Shown in pieces: positions 32,581-41,936 of a stretch of 64,000 bases of DNA. Source of the DNA: CAVYHJ01 sp963768165 [NCBI: uncultured bacterium] (lineage in GTDB: Bacteria > UBP4 > UBA4092); contig CAVYHJ010000002.1 of the NCBI GenBank assembly GCA_963768165.1, positions 992,001 to 1,056,000 on the forward strand, read 5' to 3'. The translations under genes and the position numbers were made by a program. The notes under the pieces were generated by a model. It ran no database searches. It was not told the origin of the DNA and saw only the letters and a program-made list of their open reading frames with translations. Each line of letters starts with the position of its first letter. Position 1 is the first letter of the stretch.

Positions 32581-34199
32581 TTCAAATCTTCCAATTTACC
32601 AAGACGGTCACGCGCCTGGTCGGCAAACCCGCCATAGGGGTCAACTTTTAGATAATTTTGCCAAGCTTCTTTTTCTTTGATACGGTCACCCAAATCCAAA
32701 TACAACCTAGCTGATTCCGCATACACTAAACCGGGTAAGTTATCATATTTCATTGCCAGGGCGATTTCCACTTCCGCTTTTTTATGATCCGCGTACCTGC
32801 GGGCGATTTCCGCCAACCCTCCGTGAATTTGCGCGGCATATTCTGCACTGCGTTCCCCACCCAATTGAATTGCTTCCAGATAGGCTTTCTCCGCCTTGTC
32901 TAATTCATTGTCCAATAGATAATTGTTTCCAAGTAACGTCCAAGCGATTGGGTTTTTGATTTGCTTGGAAATGATGTGCAATAGGAGCTTTTTCGCCAAA
33001 TCATATTGTTTCAATTCGGTCAAGCTCAAACTAAGTTGATAGATAATCGCTTCATTATCCGATTTTCGTTGAAGAGATAATAGGAAAGTAGTGGTCGCCT
33101 CAGCAAAGTCTCCTTTCTCCCGATACGACCTGCCAATTCCGTAAAATGGCGCATAATCATTCATATCTAAATAGGCCGCGTACCGATAGGTATCCAATGC
33201 GTCATCGTATTGTTTTTGATTGAATAATTGGTCTCCTTGATTGATATAGTCGTCATGTAATTGTTTCCGTTCACTGGCGGATAAGTTATTGATTTTTTCA
33301 AACTGGATTTCCCAATAAACCAATTTTGTGATGTCCACATTCATGGGAATACTTGGCGGTGAATTGAGACTCGCTGTAGATTGGAATCCGCTGGGAATTG
33401 TGACCCGGCTGAAAGAGTTTCCAAAAAAGACGGTGTTTTGGATACAACTCACAATAGTATTTTGTGACGAATCTACGGTAATCTGAAATTGAGTCCCGTA
33501 TGCTTGTACCATTCCCGCAGGGGTTTTTACCTGAAACAGATTTTGGTGACGATTTAATTCAACATAAATTTGCCCTTTGATAAGGTTTAACGCCGTGCTC
33601 GTATCATCAAAGAATATAATCCTCGATGAATGGCTCACCAATACCTTGACCCCTTTGCCCAAATCCAAAGAGGTTTCACCGAATCCACCCGTACGAATAC
33701 TATCTCCCGGTTCCAGTTCGTAATTCATACCAACCTTTTCCCACCTGTTATCTCCGGCACTCAGTTTCCAAATACCATCACCCGCCAGTTGAGTGACCTT
33801 CATTGGCGTTAATTTCGGGACCGATTGTACAAACCAAAATATGGATAAAAGTACCAGAAGAAGCAATGGAACCGTTAATGCCGGAGATATTCTTATATCT
33901 AAGAAAGGGAATTTCGATTTTCGTTCCTTGGTCGAAGATTTAACAAACTGTGGCTCTTTGGAATGGCGCGGCAGGTCCAGTAAATAGTCACGGGTCTCCT
34001 TCCAATAAGAGTTATAAATCGCTCTGGTGGAAGAAATTTCTTCGGCAAATTCTTGTTCCTGTGCCAGTAACTCGCGACATTTACTGCATTTCTCCAAATG
34101 CAATTCCATTGTCCTGTGCTTTTTGGGAGACAATGTCCCATTTAGATACCGCAGTATCCACCGCTCTCTGCGCCAATGAATTAAATATATACCTATCAT
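32577..34199 (-). CDS. Anti-sigma-like protein: zinc finger, FecR domain, TPR repeats
   Basis: The 540-residue protein has an N-terminal putative zinc-finger of the anti-sigma type (His34-x3-Cys38-x2-Cys41) and one membrane segment (about residues 108-126). A FecR-like domain follows (about 133-260, with RTGGFGETSLDLG, GQIYVELNRHQNLFQVKTPAGMVQAYGTQF); TPR repeats run from about 305 to the end. The zinc finger should hold the ECF sigma factor at the membrane, with the FecR and TPR parts outside sensing an envelope signal. It overlaps the sigma gene by four bases. Family knowledge covers the separate domains; the combination with TPRs is common in candidate phyla and Planctomycetes. Confidence 0.9.
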   Translation of the reverse strand: MIGIYLIHWRRERWILRYLNGTLSPKKHRTMELHLEKCSKCRELLAQEQEFAEEISSTRAIYNSYWKETRDYLLDLPRHSKEPQFVKSSTKERKSKFPFLDIRISPALTVPLLLLVLLSIFWFVQSVPKLTPMKVTQLAGDGIWKLSAGDNRWEKVGMNYELEPGDSIRTGGFGETSLDLGKGVKVLVSHSSRIIFFDDTSTALNLIKGQIYVELNRHQNLFQVKTPAGMVQAYGTQFQITVDSSQNTIVSCIQNTVFFGNSFSRVTIPSGFQSTASLNSPPSIPMNVDITKLVYWEIQFEKINNLSASERKQLHDDYINQGDQLFNQKQYDDALDTYRYAAYLDMNDYAPFYGIGRSYREKGDFAEATTTFLLSLQRKSDNEAIIYQLSLSLTELKQYDLAKKLLLHIISKQIKNPIAWTLLGNNYLLDNELDKAEKAYLEAIQLGGERSAEYAAQIHGGLAEIARRYADHKKAEVEIALAMKYDNLPGLVYAESARLYLDLGDRIKEKEAWQNYLKVDPYGGFADQARDRLGKLEDLK

Positions 34200-34774
34200 A
34201 CAGTTCCCTTTAATTTTTCCTTCAATTTTCTTCTTGCCCGGAATAAACGAACATTCGCCGTTACAAGGGAAACTCCTAATCCTTTAGCGATGTCCCGAAT
34301 ATTCATCTCTTCCACGTAATATAGAACAATCATTTGACGGTATCGTTCCGGCAATACAGCCGTGGCTTTTATAATCGCTTCTTTTCGAATTTTCAGATTC
34401 ATAGATCTTGATTCCTTTTCTTTCATTTCCTCCATTTTCTGTATTTCCGAATATATTCTCATTCCCTTTGTTTCTCGTTTCATATTTCTTAATGCATGGA
34501 TGGCCTTTCGGCGAATAATCGTGTACGACCAGGAAACAAACTGGCTCGGATCGTGCAGGGTATCCAGGGTTTCATGAATGGTAATTAACCCATCCTGCAC
34601 TACATCCTTCGCCTGGTCTAAATCATGCATATAACTCAACGCCAACGAATAAAATAATTTATAATACTCTTCCACCAACTCAGCGAAGGATTCATTATCA
34701 CCCGCCAAGGTTTTTAAAACCAATTCTTTGTTTCTTTGGTCTCTATCTGTTCTCGTCTGTGATTTATCATCCAT
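34196..34774 (-). CDS. ECF RNA polymerase sigma factor
   Basis: The 192-residue protein has sigma-70 region 2 (about residues 25-95, FAELVEEYYKLFYSLALSYM, DVVQDGLITIHE, FVSWSYTIIRRKAIHALR) and region 4 (about 130-185, LPERYRQMIVLYYVEEMNIRDIAKGLGVSLVTANVRLFRARRKLKE). It has neither region 1 nor region 3, as expected for ECF sigmas. The ATG at 34774 has no ribosome site and lies inside the 3' part of a TGTAA-N18 motif (copy 4). The transcript may therefore be leaderless or start from copy 5 at 34890-34927. The next gene is its anti-sigma factor. Confidence 0.93.
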   Translation of the reverse strand: MDDKSQTRTDRDQRNKELVLKTLAGDNESFAELVEEYYKLFYSLALSYMHDLDQAKDVVQDGLITIHETLDTLHDPSQFVSWSYTIIRRKAIHALRNMKRETKGMRIYSEIQKMEEMKEKESRSMNLKIRKEAIIKATAVLPERYRQMIVLYYVEEMNIRDIAKGLGVSLVTANVRLFRARRKLKEKLKGTV

Positions 34775-34809
34775 TAGAGCAGTGGCACTTCATGATCATT
34801 TTATTACAC
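34772..34809 (-). promoter_or_regulatory. TGTAA-N18-CCACTG promoter motif, copy 4 (sigma gene, proximal)
   Basis: On the minus strand TGTAA (34804-34808) is followed after 18 bases by CCACTGCTCTAATGG. The final ATG of this element is the apparent start codon of the sigma gene. Confidence 0.55.
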
Positions 34810-34889
34810 TTTGAATAAAACTTTTTTTAATTTTCTCTTTTGGTTGGATTATATACGGACAATCCACTCCTTTCAAGCATACACTTTTA

Positions 34890-34927
34890 CACTATAGCAG
34901 TGGCAATTGGAGGGTGTTATATTACAA
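34890..34927 (-). promoter_or_regulatory. TGTAA-N18-CCACTG promoter motif, copy 5 (sigma gene, distal)
   Basis: On the minus strand TGTAA (34922-34926) is followed after 18 bases by CCACTGCTATAGTG. It lies about 120 bases before the sigma gene. Two copies here suggest autoregulation. Confidence 0.6.
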
Positions 34928-34983
34928 TTTTTTTGTAACTATCGTAATTTCAATATTCTAAGAAATAAGAGAGGGGGGTAAAT

Positions 34984-35307
34984 CTATTTCTTTTCAGAAG
35001 AAGATTTGGAGGTTTTTGCTGGCGTAGAAACTTTTTTATCTTTGGTTTTGTCTGCGGAAGGAGCAGGGGGCGGTGTTGGTGATAAGGATGCTTTTTCTTC
35101 TTTAGACTTCTTTTTGTAATCTTCACTTCGCGCGTAATCGTTGATATAGAAACCTGAACCTTTAAATATCAAGCCTGTGCCACCGCTGATTAAACGCTCG
35201 ACTTTGCTTTTGCACTTCGGGCATTTTTTCAATGGCGCGTCGTTCATAGATTGAAAATAATCAAACTGATGATCGCATTTGGTACATTGATATTCATAGG
35301 TTGGCAT
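34984..35307 (-). CDS. FmdB-type zinc-ribbon protein
   Basis: The 107-residue protein begins with the FmdB/CxxC zinc ribbon: MPTYEYQCTKC with Cys8 and Cys11, then Cys29 and Cys32 in KKCPKC, and GTGLIFKGSGFYINDY. The last 40 residues are a low-complexity Lys/Ser/Pro tail. Members were named after a putative regulator of formamidase but their function is generally unknown. TTAGGA precedes the ATG. It follows groEL on the same strand after 64 bases that contain a terminator, so it probably has its own promoter. Confidence 0.9.
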   Translation of the reverse strand: MPTYEYQCTKCDHQFDYFQSMNDAPLKKCPKCKSKVERLISGGTGLIFKGSGFYINDYARSEDYKKKSKEEKASLSPTPPPAPSADKTKDKKVSTPAKTSKSSSEKK

Positions 35308-35317
35308 ATTTGTATCC

Positions 35318-35356
35318 TAAAAAATTGTAGAGACGTAGCATGCTACGTCTCTACAA
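35318..35356 (-). terminator. 32-bp perfect palindrome acting as groEL terminator
   Basis: TTGTAGAGACGTAGCA (35325-35340) and TGCTACGTCTCTACAA (35341-35356) are exact complements. On the minus strand the hairpin is followed by TTTTTT, so it can end the groESL transcript. The GTAGAGACG...CGTCTCTAC form resembles palindromes repeated in many genomes. Confidence 0.75.
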
Positions 35357-35371
35357 CGAACACTTATTTTT

Positions 35372-37030
<1,659 letters not shown>

Positions 37031-37036
37031 TTAGAT

Positions 37037-37321
37037 TTATTCAATAATTCCGAGAACGTCTTCTTCCCGCATAATGAGAAATTCGACATCGTCAATATTA
37101 ACTTCATTGCCGGAGTATTTCCCAAATAGAATTTTATCCCCTTTTTTAACATTCATGGGAACTAATTTCCCCTCTTCATGTTTGCCGGGACCGACCGCTT
37201 CCACGATACCTTGCATCGGTTTCTCCTTGGCTGAATCCGGAATAATTATTCCACCCTTGCTCTTGGCTTCCTCTTCGATTCGTTTGACCAGTATACGGTC
37301 ACCTAATGGTTTAATCTTCAT
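37037..37321 (-). CDS. groES: 10 kDa co-chaperonin GroES
   Basis: The 94-residue protein is a complete Gro[35 protein letters not shown] includes the mobile loop that docks on GroEL, and [33 protein letters not shown] closes the barrel. AAAGGAG precedes the ATG. It is the first gene of the groES-groEL operon. Confidence 0.98.
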   Translation of the reverse strand: MKIKPLGDRILVKRIEEEAKSKGGIIIPDSAKEKPMQGIVEAVGPGKHEEGKLVPMNVKKGDKILFGKYSGNEVNIDDVEFLIMREEDVLGIIE

Positions 37322-37354
37322 ACGTTTGGACTCCTTTCGTTCCTTTTGCTTTTG

Positions 37355-37376
37355 TCATTCCCGCGCAAGCGGGAAT
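37355..37376. repeat. REP-like palindrome (ATTCCCGC...GCGGGAAT)
   Basis: ATTCCCGC and GCGGGAAT are perfect arms around GCAA, set in TCATTCCCGCGCAAGCGGGA ATCCA context. This is a very common intergenic repeat type in bacteria (dRS3-like in Neisseria). A decayed relative lies at 18880-18901. Confidence 0.7.
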
Positions 37377-37631
37377 CCATGGTTGTTTTTTATTATTGAG
37401 TTTTTAAAAGGAAATTTTCGAAAGTTCTGTAGTCACTTCACCTCCTTCTCAATTATGATTATTAAATAGTTCAACTTATCTATTCTTATCTAATGCAACA
37501 CCCATGCCGCTATCATTAAAAATTAGTTGTTTTGTGTAACTTAATTAATACCAATAATCTAAAAAGATTTTACCAAATGGTAAAAGCTCCTTTTTGAGAG
37601 ACACTATGCCATTTTGGCATGGTTGATTAGT

Positions 37632-37699
37632 TGTGGACAGCCATTCTGACCCTGTGGATAACCTGTGGAATATTTTATCTGTTTCAGCGTTAATCCACA
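37632..37699. other. Cluster of DnaA-box-like sequences
   Basis: TGTGGATAA at 37653-37661 is the exact complement of the DnaA box TTATCCACA. TAATCCACA at 37691-37699 has one mismatch, and TGTGGACAG (37632-37640) and TGTGGAATA (37664-37672) have two each. Four sites in 68 bases within a non-coding AT-rich region could be a DnaA-binding locus. No dnaA, dnaN or other origin-linked gene is nearby, so origin function is doubtful. Confidence 0.4.
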
Positions 37700-37744
37700 G
37701 ATAGAGGTCATTTAAATTATTCCCAAACTTATATAACATTCCTA

Positions 37745-38150
37745 AGTCTCCTGAGACAGCTTTATATCCCTACTAAGCAAAACGTAAAACGTACACCCTC
37801 AGTAAACCAGTTTAGGAGACATTCCTAACCCGAAAGAACCAATTTGGGTACGGAGAGTAACCCAAGAGGGTATGACCCTCCTAGGTATCACTCCCTATTT
37901 CTTCCCTACAAAAACCAAAATTATCACATCCTCTTTTAAAACCTTCAAGAAACACTCAAAATTGACGTAGAAACTACAAACTCACCTGAAAGAGTCTTAA
38001 ATCAAGTCCCCAATCAAATCCCCACTTTTCTTCAATGGGAGATGATATGGAGATGGTACGGAGATGGTAGGGAGACAACCTGGACCCAATTTTGAAACAT
38101 TTTAAACCCCTTAAATCGCAAATTTAACTATGCCAAAATGACACCATCAG
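37745..38150 (+). repeat. Dispersed intergenic element, copy B, with 11-bp-period array
   Basis: It opens TCTCCTGAGACAGCTTTATA and ends with ACATTTTAAACCCCTTAAAT then CGCA and GCCAAAATGACACC. Both ends are nearly the same as in copy C (42885-43235). The inner array at 38037-38080 has four 11-base units (GGGAGATGATA, TGGAGATGGTA, CGGAGATGGTA, GGGAGACAACC). No open frame of note is inside. Confidence 0.6.
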
Positions 38151-38223
38151 ATATAATGAAGATAAATCTGTTTTCGGTTTTTGAGAATGAAATGCCGTAT
38201 GGTGGAATAAACCGGATTAGACC

Positions 38224-39408
38224 ATGAAGATTATCCGAATAACATATTTATTAATGTACTTTGTTTTAGGTTCCTTCCTGTGCTATGCACAGGAAGGAAC
38301 TGTTAAGTGGAGTGATGGTGGATTTGTGGATGAACTTCGTAGAAATCCTTCCATTGGATTTGACGAAAACATTATCTTTACAGGAGAATCTAATTTGTAT
38401 GTCTATCATCCAGACAGTACCCAATATTGGGAGATAGAAGCTGGGTCGGGCACAGATCCTGTAATTGGTACAGATAGTACAATCTATGTTGGTGAAGGCT
38501 ATAACATTTATGCCTATAATCCCGACAGTACCCTGAAATGGGCAAAGACAGTGTATAACGATCCTGAGCAAGGTGCTATAAAATTTGCTTTAGGATCTGA
38601 TGGAACCATATATGTGGGTGCCGGAGATAGTACTATACGGGCATTCGATACACAGGGAAATCAGAAATGGGAAATAACAACAATACGTTCAACTATAATT
38701 GCTTTTGCGCTGAATCATAAGATGGGTACGATTTATGCCAGTTCCTATACTGCCTATACTTACCCAATAGATACAACAACTTTTTATGCAATTAATACTG
38801 ATGGAACTATCGCATGGCAAGTTAGTACCACGGGATATTTTGGAGATGGAATTGCTATTGATTTTACAGGTCTAATTTATGTAGGACATAGTTATGGAAA
38901 ACTTTACTGCTTGTATCCCAATGGAACTATTAAATGGACTTACCAAGCAGGTACTACAATAAATGCTTCTCCCGTTATTGGTACAGATGGAACCATTTAT
39001 GTTGGGTCAGAAGATAATTATTTTTATGCCATCAATCCCGATGGAACTCTTAAATGGAGATATTTAACGGGAAATATTATTGAAGGTGGTGCAACGATTG
39101 GCAATGATAGTGTGATTTATTTTGGGAGTGCTGATGGGTATATCTATGCCTTAAATCCTAATGGAACATTACGTTGGAAATATTTGACTAGCGGAATTGC
39201 GTCTGCTGTAATGACAAGTCCTGTGATTGATTCTAGCGGGACATTATATGTGGGAAGTACAGGTCACGTTTTTTATGCCATTTATTGCAGTAGCACAGGA
39301 TTGGCTAATTCCTCTTGGCCAAAATATGGACACGATAATCAAAATACATGTTTAAGTAGTCTGCCCCTCACCTCCACGCCCTTGTTTCCCGATGAGCTAT
39401 TTCCGTGA
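38224..39408 (+). CDS. Secreted PQQ-like beta-propeller protein
   Basis: The 394-residue protein has a signal peptide (ending SFLCYAQ) and about seven PQQ-like/BamB-type repeats. These read roughly GTDGTIYVGS-x-DNYFYAINPDGTLKWRY, as in outer-membrane assembly factor BamB and quinoprotein domains. No PQQ-binding or metal-binding residues of dehydrogenases are seen, so it is probably a structural or binding propeller. A perfect 13-bp inverted repeat (38270-38300) lies in the codons for the end of the signal peptide. No clear ribosome site precedes the ATG. It is followed by 207 bases before the radical SAM gene. Confidence 0.87.
   Translation: MKIIRITYLLMYFVLGSFLCYAQEGTVKWSDGGFVDELRRNPSIGFDENIIFTGESNLYVYHPDSTQYWEIEAGSGTDPVIGTDSTIYVGEGYNIYAYNPDSTLKWAKTVYNDPEQGAIKFALGSDGTIYVGAGDSTIRAFDTQGNQKWEITTIRSTIIAFALNHKMGTIYASSYTAYTYPIDTTTFYAINTDGTIAWQVSTTGYFGDGIAIDFTGLIYVGHSYGKLYCLYPNGTIKWTYQAGTTINASPVIGTDGTIYVGSEDNYFYAINPDGTLKWRYLTGNIIEGGATIGNDSVIYFGSADGYIYALNPNGTLRWKYLTSGIASAVMTSPVIDSSGTLYVGSTGHVFYAIYCSSTGLANSSWPKYGHDNQNTCLSSLPLTSTPLFPDELFP
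38270..38300 (+). repeat. Perfect inverted repeat inside the PQQ propeller gene
   Basis: GTTCCTTCCTGTG (38270-38282) and CACAGGAAGGAAC (38288-38300) are exact complements around CTATG. The hairpin spans codons 16-26, at the signal peptide cleavage region, and could hinder or tune translation. Confidence 0.7.
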
Positions 39409-39558
39409 TAGTTACATCGTGAGATTCTTTAACTCTAAATCCTAAACTCGAAACTTCGTCCTTGAGTAATCAAAGATTGAAACCACAATGGTTCTTGCGC
39501 AGTATTTAAATTATCCGTAGACCATATAGCTTTATCCTCCACCGCTAGTTTTGTTTTG

Positions 39559-39587
39559 TTGACGGTTCAGGGGAAAGAGGGTATGAT
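39559..39587 (+). promoter_or_regulatory. Sigma-70-type promoter of the radical SAM operon
   Basis: TTGACG (39559-39564) and TATGAT (39582-39587) are separated by exactly 17 bases. The ATG of the radical SAM gene is 28 bases further on. Confidence 0.65.
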
Positions 39588-39615
39588 TAAATTTGAATAG
39601 CACCAGAGTGAAACT

Positions 39616-40689
39616 ATGATAACATCACCCATACGTCGCGGAATTCATCAGGAAATCAAACGATTTGAATACCAGTCTATGCCGGAAAAATCATGGACGG
39701 GTCCGGTGCAAATGTTTGTCGATGTCACCAGCCGGTGCAATATTGATTGTTACATGTGCTGGCGGGAATTTGCGTACCACAACGCTTTCGGAGATATGAC
39801 CCTGGAAACCTTCCGCAATATTCTTCCGTTGATGGATAATATGCATACGGTGATTTTGCAGGGCAGCGGGGAACCTTTCATGAATCCAAAATTTATCGAA
39901 ATGTTAAAATTGGCGTCGAAAAGAACCGACGGAATCATGTTTGCCTGCAATGGGACCATCATGACCGAAAAATATGCCGAGGAATTGGTCAATAACCGCG
40001 TGAAAAAAGTTATGCTTTCCCTGGACGCCGCGACCAAAGAAACCTATGAGAAAATCCGCATCGGGTCCAAATGGGATCACGTAATGAAAAATTTGCAGAA
40101 ATTGGTGGATGTTCGCACTCGTTTAAAGAGCGACAGACCGGAAATCACCCTGGAATTTGTGTTAATGCGCAGCAATGTAGATGAAATCGCGGAATTCGCC
40201 CGGTTGGCTCATCGCTTTGGAATCAAATATGTGGGAATTCGGCATATGTGGGTGTTTGGCGAATCCACCAAAGACGAAACCATGTTTTTATATCCCGAAT
40301 TGATGAAAGAAAAGTTCGCGGAAGCCGAACAGGTGGGTCGGGAATTGGGAGTCTATGTAGATCTGCCTCCACAATCAGGTGTGAAATTCGCGGAAGATTA
40401 TATGATTCGATCCTTTCACGACCCTCGCTTCGATAAATTGTTCCAACCGGTATTGGATAAACCTGCACCGGGAAAAGTGTGTTATGAACCCTGGGAAAAT
40501 TATTGGGTGACTTGGAACGGGGATGTCTATCCCTGCTGCCAAACCAACCGGATTATGGGTAATGTCAACGATGTCGCTTTCCAGGAAATCTGGAACGGGA
40601 CGGCCTATCGCCTGTTTCGCAAAGGGATCCAATCCGGCGATTATCCCAAAGAATGTATCGGCTGCCGCAATCTCCGAGACCCTGAATGA
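39616..40689 (+). CDS. Radical SAM/SPASM domain protein
   Basis: The 357-residue protein has the radical SAM cluster motif Cys41-x3-Cys45-x2-Cys48 (SRCNIDCYMCW), a GEPFMNP segment for SAM binding, and a barrel with VMLSLDAATKETYEKIR. A C-terminal SPASM region follows: CYEPWENYWVTWNGDVYPCC, MGNVNDVAFQEIWN and PKECIGCR. SPASM proteins modify peptides or serve as maturases or sugar-modifying enzymes. No small precursor peptide is seen nearby. It overlaps the Wzt-like ATPase gene by four bases, so it probably acts on a surface glycan or its carrier. The substrate is unknown. Confidence 0.92.
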   Translation: MITSPIRRGIHQEIKRFEYQSMPEKSWTGPVQMFVDVTSRCNIDCYMCWREFAYHNAFGDMTLETFRNILPLMDNMHTVILQGSGEPFMNPKFIEMLKLASKRTDGIMFACNGTIMTEKYAEELVNNRVKKVMLSLDAATKETYEKIRIGSKWDHVMKNLQKLVDVRTRLKSDRPEITLEFVLMRSNVDEIAEFARLAHRFGIKYVGIRHMWVFGESTKDETMFLYPELMKEKFAEAEQVGRELGVYVDLPPQSGVKFAEDYMIRSFHDPRFDKLFQPVLDKPAPGKVCYEPWENYWVTWNGDVYPCCQTNRIMGNVNDVAFQEIWNGTAYRLFRKGIQSGDYPKECIGCRNLRDPE

Positions 40690-41933
40690 ACTCTGCGGTT
40701 GTTGCTCACCACGTTACAAAAAAATTCAAACTTCAACACGAGAAATATTCCACGCTCCGTGAATTATTCCTGTCGAGCTTATTATTTTGGAAACGCCGTC
40801 AATCAGAAGAGTTGATCGCCCTTAAGGATATCTCTTTGGAAGTTCCCAAAGGACAATCCCTTGGAATCGTCGGAGATAACGGATCGGGGAAAAGTACTCT
40901 TCTCAAATTGATTTTGGGTATCACACCGCCGACTTCCGGAGAAATTACAGTTCAGGGGAAAATTTCCGCGTTACTGGAATTGGGCGCAGGTTTTCATCCT
41001 GATTTGACGGGACGGGAAAATATTTATCTCAACGGGTCTATTCTGGGAATTCCCAAACAAATCATTGAACGAAAAATGGACGAGATAATTGATTTTGCCG
41101 AATTGCGCCAGTTTATTGATACGCCCATCCGGCATTATTCATCGGGAATGTATGTGCGGTTGGGCTTTTCCATTGCAATCCATACCGACCCGGAGATTTT
41201 ATTGGTAGATGAAGTACTGGCGGTGGGAGACAGTGCCTTTCAGCAAAAATGTCTCGATAAAGTTCGGCAATTTCAAGCCAACGGAAAAACCATTATCATT
41301 GTGTCCCATGATTTAGGAATGATTGAAAAGGTTTGTGACCGCGCCATCCTCCTTAAACGCGGACATATTGAGAGAGACGATTCAGCCCTCAATACCGTCA
41401 AGACCTATTATGAAAGGATTATCCAACAGCGTAAAGAATTCGCCGAAAAATACGGCGAGACCCAGATTATCCCGACGCAAAAACGGGGTTATCGCCAGGG
41501 TTCGGGTGAAATTAAAATCACCCAAGTCCGTATCCTCGACAAAAATAATCAGGAATGTTATATGTTTAAGACCGGGGATGCCATGAATTTGGAAATTCAT
41601 TATGAAACGGACCAAGAAATTGACAACCCTATTTTTGGAATTGGTATCGCCACTGAAGAAATGACAATCCTTCACTCTACAGATACCCAAATGAAACGGG
41701 AATCGTTGGGAAAAGTCACCGGCAAAGGGACTTGGCGGGTATCGTATCCTCATTTGAATCTCATGCCGGGAAAATATGTCTTTGGAATAGGGATTTATCG
41801 CAATCCCATTTCAGAGAGCACAGCGTATGATTATCACGCCTGTTTGCATTCTATTTATATTTCTTCCGATGAATTAAAAGCGAACGGTCCGGCGTATCTT
41901 CCGGAAACATGGGAGTTTAAACAAACCCAATAA
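40686..41933 (+). CDS. Wzt-type polysaccharide export ABC ATPase
   Basis: The 415-residue protein has an N-terminal ATPase domain (about residues 1-235): Walker A GDNGSGKST, signature HYSSGMYVRLGFS, Walker B EILLVDEV and switch IVSHD. A C-terminal Wzt_C-like carbohydrate-binding domain (about 275-410, IKITQVRILDKNNQE, GDAMNLEIHYETD, PGKYVFGIGIY) follows. The YSSGMYVRL form is typical of O-antigen and teichoic-acid exporters. Wzt_C domains read the terminal modification of the glycan. A matching Wzm permease is not encoded next to it, which is unusual. It overlaps the radical SAM gene and is followed by a methyltransferase gene after three bases. Confidence 0.93.
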   Translation: MNSAVVAHHVTKKFKLQHEKYSTLRELFLSSLLFWKRRQSEELIALKDISLEVPKGQSLGIVGDNGSGKSTLLKLILGITPPTSGEITVQGKISALLELGAGFHPDLTGRENIYLNGSILGIPKQIIERKMDEIIDFAELRQFIDTPIRHYSSGMYVRLGFSIAIHTDPEILLVDEVLAVGDSAFQQKCLDKVRQFQANGKTIIIVSHDLGMIEKVCDRAILLKRGHIERDDSALNTVKTYYERIIQQRKEFAEKYGETQIIPTQKRGYRQGSGEIKITQVRILDKNNQECYMFKTGDAMNLEIHYETDQEIDNPIFGIGIATEEMTILHSTDTQMKRESLGKVTGKGTWRVSYPHLNLMPGKYVFGIGIYRNPISESTAYDYHACLHSIYISSDELKANGPAYLPETWEFKQTQ

Positions 41934-41936
41934 ATT

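Larger units (their letters stand above)
37322..38223. other. Long intergenic region with DnaA-box-like cluster and repeats
   Basis: No convincing gene is present. It holds a CATTCCCGC...GCGGGAATC palindrome (37355-37376). Two perfect dyads follow: TTTTACCA-AA-TGGTAAAA at 37568-37585 and ATGCCA-TTT-TGGCAT at 37606-37620. A cluster of DnaA-box-like sequences lies at 37632-37699, array B with an 11-bp period at 38037-38080, and a block shared with 42.9-43.2 kb. A TATAAT at about 38151 may serve the PQQ propeller gene. Confidence 0.6.

Noticed and set aside
37322-37460. groES upstream region checked for a CIRCE operator
   Set aside because: No TTAGCACTC-N9-GAGTGCTAA or close variant is present; the palindrome there is a REP-type repeat.
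37545-37739. A 64-residue open frame in the groES upstream region
   Set aside because: It runs through the dyads and DnaA-box-like sequences, has no ribosome site and no similarity that I recognise.
39409-39558. Searched for tRNA genes here and in other intergenic gaps
   Set aside because: No cloverleaf with a GGTTCRA-type T-loop and matching acceptor stem was recognised by eye; a tRNA search program would be decisive.
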